Shown here one piece after another: positions 59,281 to 64,000 of a stretch of 64,000 nt of DNA; position 1 is the stretch's first letter; the number at the start of each line of letters is the position of its first letter. This stretch comes from Oreocharis arfaki (lineage: Eukaryota; Chordata; Aves; Passeriformes; Paramythiidae). The stretch is from contig VZRR01010919.1 of assembly GCA_013398015.1 (NCBI GenBank), positions 527,351 through 591,350 on the forward strand, written 5' to 3'. Position numbers and translations under genes: made by a program. Under the pieces are notes generated by a model. The model saw nothing but the letters and a program-made list of their open reading frames with translations, was not told where the DNA came from and made no database searches.

Positions 59281-62200
59281 AGGTGGTAAAGTCTTGTTAG
59301 CTGAACAGAAGAAAAGGAATCTACTTTTGAGAGATGCTGTTGTAGGGTTTTTGCTTTCTAAAATTTAAGTGACTCGGTCTGGATTAGGCTGTGGCTTCAA
59401 GTGTTTGTGTTGGTGCAGCTGAAGGTGTGAAGACCTATACTACGAGAGATTGAAAATAAATGCTTATGGTTGTGTGTAGGAACCTCTGAAATAGCTTAGC
59501 CTCTCCCAGAGAGTAAATGGTGCTCCATTTTCAAACACTGTCTAGAAGTACAAAAAAAAAAAAACTGGATGTAATATTATGACATTATTTATCCTCGGTT
59601 ATTTCCTTAAAATGAGAAATCTTTTTAAACTTACGGGACGTATGTACGAGATGCTTCTTGAGAGAGGTCTTCCATTTTTGTTTGTTCTGAGGATTAACAT
59701 CAAAGGAAACTTTTGTAGCAAGTCTCTTGCTCTTAGTTTTTTCCCCCAGTGGAATATAGCAATGGTGAGAAACTTGGGTAGTAATGCTGCCTTTGCATGT
59801 GCTGGTTTGGGTGGATGAGATGTTAAGGCCTGGGAGGATTTTTTTGTATTGTTATAGTGAATCTTGTCTGTATTTACATTGGTTTGTTGTATGGCACTTG
59901 AAAAGTGGATGCTGGTGGGCTCTCTTCCTGTGGACGAAACAAAGAAGTGACACTTAATTATAAAATTAATTGGCATGCAAGTTAAGACCTTTAGACATTT
60001 TTCCATTTGATATGTGGGGTCTGTTGAGACATCCCTAAAATATGCACCCTCTATTGTTTTTGTTTTGACTTTGAGGTAAGTGCTAAATCTTGTCAGGAAA
60101 CCATTCCCTTGTCCGCACAGAACATTTCCTCAAAATACGTGACCTTGCAGAAATCAGTTACACATTGCATTATGTGAGGAGCCAGCGCTCGTTTGAATGC
60201 TTCTGCGGAGTTTTGCTATTTGTCAGAAGACATGTCAGAATACACAGCATACGTGGTAGTAAATATTTAGATACGTTTTGAACTGAGAGAGAGAGAGGCT
60301 TGTCTGTGCAATATTACAGATTTCTGTCCCTTGCCAGTGGTGCTGTGGGTGTTCAAAGTGACTTCCCTTGCCAGTGCTGTAGGACAGGCAGGCACTGCCA
60401 GAACACAGCACCCCATCGCTGACTTCTACTTGGGTGCAGTAGCTCAGGCAGTTTTTGAAGGTGCCATGGCTATAGTAACAGAAAAGATGGACTTTGGTTT
60501 AAATAGCTATGTCAATATTTTAAAGTTGTGGTATTTTATTTCGTTTATGTATGATGGTACTTCGTGTTGAAATAGCTTTGAACTTTATATGCTACCAACT
60601 GCAAAATTGAAGTGTAGTTGTTCTTACTTTTTGTGCCTCCAATTCCCCTTTCCATCCTTCCGCACGGGAAGGAAAGGGATCAGTGAGTGATTGCCATGTG
60701 CTTTGAAATATTTCCATGAGAACACTAAGTTGGGGAATATGGGATTTCTGCCTGTGGAATTCTTCCTCAGCTGTGGAGGAACCACAGTCTCCAAAAAGAG
60801 TCAAAAACTGGAAGAAAAAAGCAGGTGCTAGGTGCTGCTGAAGCAGAATGTGTGCAAAGGTGTGTAACGTGGTTAGGCTTTTATCCCAGTTGCTGAATTC
60901 ATACCAAGATGCTGAAAGCGGGAGTGTTGTAGTTGATCTTGACACTCTTTGTGATTTCCTGTTGAGGGTGGTTAATAACCATCAGTTTTGCCAATGAAGG
61001 CAGTACGTGGCCCATCAATTTGAAATTATATTATCTTAAGAAAAACGGTAAGTGGGAGTGTAGTTCATGGATGATGCTGTATCTGAGTACGAAACAAGAT
61101 TTTGCACTGGTTAATGATGAGTGGTGTTCAGGTGGTGTCTCCCTCTAAACTTGGGTTAGTGCAGTAACTAAGTAGCTTGAACATCTTCACTGCTGTGGAG
61201 CTGGTGTGCAGGTGGTAAACGCTCCCGGTGAGGCAGTTTTCCCTCTGAGTTACGGGACAGTAGTTGTGAGGGTCTCAGTCTGAGCTGCACTTTGTGTTCT
61301 CCGTTGATCCTATGGTACACATGGCTACTCAGTGCATCCAATTTGTTGGGGGTCTTCAACGGATTTGTTACAAATTTATACAAAGCATGAAAGGTCAGAC
61401 CTCTGTGTGAATGGCCTGCAGTGGTCTGATCTGAAGACTGAAGTATTTCACATGTGCCATAGACTTGGAAACAGGAGTGGCTCCGCCAGCTACATGCTGA
61501 CCAGGAACAGGCGCCTGCTGGAACGAGGGTAATTGGGTTTCCATCCTTGTCACGGCTTCTCCGTTACTGCTGAAAGCTGCTAATTAGCACCAATGCCTTG
61601 TTTTAATTCAAGATGACTTAGTTGGAAGATGCCAACTCCTTGGTCGTAGGCCACTGAACAACTATCAGATGGCAGCACAATTCCAGCTCAGCTGTTAAAA
61701 ATGGCTTGAGGTAACAGTGCCAAGGGAAGGATGATAGTTGTTGTAGCTGTGTTGTAGGTGTTTGCCAAGGTAGAAGAGAGGCTTCTATTCAATTTCTGCT
61801 GTATTTTAGACAGCCATCTATTTTAATGCTGTTACCTTGTGTTTTACCTGACTGAGTACTGATGGATAGCTGGTCTCCACTAGTCCTAAATCCTCTTTAA
61901 GACACTTGTACAACTCTTTTATTTAAGATGACTTTTAGAGGAATATCACTTTCGTAGTTGAAAAACTTCTAGACTATGGGATATTGCTGGAAAATGTGAT
62001 TGATGCAACGCATGACACAATGTTGTAGAAACACTTTTTTAGCTTGGTAAAACGGTTCTAAGAACCCAAAGCAGAGAAAATTGAGTTTTGGGATAGGTTA
62101 CTTATTTTTGAAGTATGTTTCTGAATGCCCAGGCAAATTATGAGTCCTTCTCCCTTCTTGTACTCATTCTTTGTATCTAGCCTTATGCTATGGTTTAACT

Positions 62201-63489
62201 TGTGTTGCATTAATTCCATGTCCTGTAGTTTCTCCCTTTCCAAACCCCTACTGAAGTGCTTTTTGAATTTTGTGCCTTAGTCATCACTTCCGGTATTTTT
62301 CTTACTAGGTGAGCACTTAGAGCAGGGTGATTTGGCTAATAATTTATTTCACATTTATTTATTTCTGAGTGGGAAAGAAACTCCCCTTTATAAATTGCCA
62401 TACAGTGTACCTTATACAAGTTATTTTTCACTTCTGAAACAAATTGTGCAAGTACTTCGAGTCTGTCATCATCGGAATTGTCATATGTCAGATTCCTACC
62501 TTGACCAGGTTGATAAGCAAACATTGCTGATTAAGGTCTAATGTTCTTAAGTGAGTGAATATTTTATGTGAATTTAAAAGTGAAGAGAAAATAATGGCGC
62601 TTTCTTACAATCCATCTTGGCGTGATAGTAAATGAACATTTAGCCATGACTAAAGTAACACAGTTTGTAGTGACACAACCTACATAAATCCAGTTGGATT
62701 TGCTGTTGACATTGGCCCACGTTCCAGCAGGCGAGTTACCTTACATTTCTTTTGAACAAAGGAGGTCTGTCTGAAACAGGTGCTCTAATGGTTACCCCGG
62801 CCTTCATAAATAGCTTTTAGGTGAAGTATTACTTCTGTTAACCATGAGTAACTTCACAAGGCACCTTGGTTTATTGCATGAGGTTTCCATTTTATATTTA
62901 AAAAAAAAACCCCATGGCCACAGCTTTGTGGTGTTTGGTGCCTCATGAGTAGCTGTTTATTTTTAGAGCACACTTATCACAATTTGTCAGCCAAATATTG
63001 GCCTGTCCCCTCTGCTATTAGATAGCTGCTGAAATGCCATTCTCAAGATAACTTTACCTACCCTGGTTGTTCCAGGGTAATCTTAGTTTCTAAAAGAAAT
63101 AATCTAAAACTTGCCAACTCTGCAAAACACATAAAATAGTAGAAGACGTGCTTAATAAGTTTTGCAACCGTTTCATAATGTGTTAAACTTAATGTGACAA
63201 AATGGTTTTGAGAGTCTGTGGTAAGTTGCCTGAGTGTGTTGAAAGCTTTGAATGTTACTTATCAACACTAGTGAAGAATATTTCTAAATTGGTTGTAAAA
63301 TGAGCCAGGAGATAATGAAGAAATAGCTGGGCCAATCTCTAGGCTGGTAAGACATGGCTGCTTGCACACTGTGCATTGCTTTTGGAAAACCATGTCACTA
63401 TTTCTTTTAAGGAGAAAGGAAAGTTCTGCTTTGAGCAAGTGACATTTGATATCTTACTTGATTTCTTTTCCTGTTTCTTCTATTTATAG
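59281..63489 (+). other. continuation of probable intron, no exon confirmed
   Basis: T- and G-rich plus-strand sequence continues. Isolated consensus donors occur at about 60075 (TGAG|GTAAGT) and 61047 (AACG|GTAAGT), but neither has a matching acceptor and open interval. No mobile element was recognised. Confidence 0.4.
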
Positions 63490-63631
63490 ATGCCTTCAGT
63501 TTGGGATTTATCTGAAAGCTAAGGTCAGGAAGTGCCTTCCTCCAAAAATGCTACTTGTTGTGGTTTCCTGGCATGTCCTCTCCCCTCTCCTTCCCAAAAG
63601 GAACTGTACAGAAAGTATTTTTCCACAATGA
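63490..63631 (+). other. strong acceptor with open frame, possible exon start
   Basis: A long pyrimidine tract (TTTTCCTGTTTCTTCTATTT) ending ATAG precedes 63490. One frame remains open for about 47 codons to TGA at 63629-63631. No good donor follows within the open part, so it could only be a terminal exon or a false acceptor. The sequence is not recognised. It is the best splice acceptor I saw to the right of the CpG island. Confidence 0.18.
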
Positions 63632-64000
63632 AACACAGATCCTCAGCTTTGCAGTATCATGCTGTGACTCTGGTACACGCTGGTTCACCTCCAAAAACAA
63701 AACTTTTAAAAATCGTCTCTCGGTGTCCACAACAGTTACGTGACTGATTAAACTGCAAAAGACAGTAACCACTTCAGTTTCAATTATTTCTCATTTTAAT
63801 AGAGTCTACATGTGGAATGGGGTGTGGAGGCAGAGGAATATAGGCTGTATCCTATTTGGTAGGACTTCCCATGTAGATTTTCAGATGACCTTAATGACTT
63901 TGTTTTGCATAGGGATACATTTGTACTTGGGGGAGATGCTCATCCGTTCCGTGCTTCTACCAACCATGTAAGGTCATGGAGGATCTTAAATATGAAAGGT
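63632..64000. other. nothing recognised
   Basis: AT-rich sequence to the right edge with no repeat, exon or signal that I can support. Confidence 0.4.

Noticed and set aside
1..64000. tRNA, rRNA, CRISPR, bacterial operon or prophage content
   Set aside because: No cloverleaf, ribosomal or spaced direct-repeat pattern was seen, and the repeats identify vertebrate nuclear DNA.

Overview
This is vertebrate, almost certainly avian, nuclear DNA. It is AT-rich and gene-poor. It carries two clear CR1 LINE 3' ends, relics resembling the ancient MIR and L3/CR1-like repeats, and the head of an LTR of a type I recall from bird genomes. There is no bacterial-style gene packing, no Alu or B1 SINE and no long reading frame. 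The longest gap-free ORF is 169 codons, and ORFs of this size are expected by chance in 64 kb of six-frame sequence. No known protein-coding gene could be recognised. All repeat names are from memory of consensus sequences.

Layout. Positions 1-340 could be the 3' end of a plus-strand transcript (AATAAA at 293 with a GT-rich downstream element). From 340 to about 50.2 kb the window looks intergenic or intronic, with scattered repeats. Several places combine consensus splice sites with open frame: plus 3281-4795, minus 10112-10696, plus 20773-21223, plus 21731-22095 and plus 26104-26361. The minus 10.1-10.7 kb and plus 20.8-21.2 kb models stand out because separate open frames join in phase across consensus introns. 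At 45.1-45.6 kb, AATAAA followed by a genomic poly(A) run resembles the end of a retrocopy.

The one strong gene-level landmark is a CpG island starting near 50.29 kb. It runs into a 696-base assembly gap (50879-51574) that leaves off in very GC-rich sequence and resumes in poly(T) and a GT repeat. A CCATGG at 50717-50722, inside a YY1-like motif, gives a well-placed ATG on each strand, and a TCACGTGA E-box lies about 280 bp to the left. In samples counted by hand, the plus strand is T- and G-rich to the right of the island and A-rich to the left. This fits a promoter with plus-strand transcription to the right and possibly minus-strand transcription to the left. Most of 51.6-64 kb is then probably the first intron of an unidentified plus-strand gene whose first exon is in or beside the gap.

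All exon models here are hypotheses from splice signals and open frame. RNA-seq or cross-species alignment would decide them.
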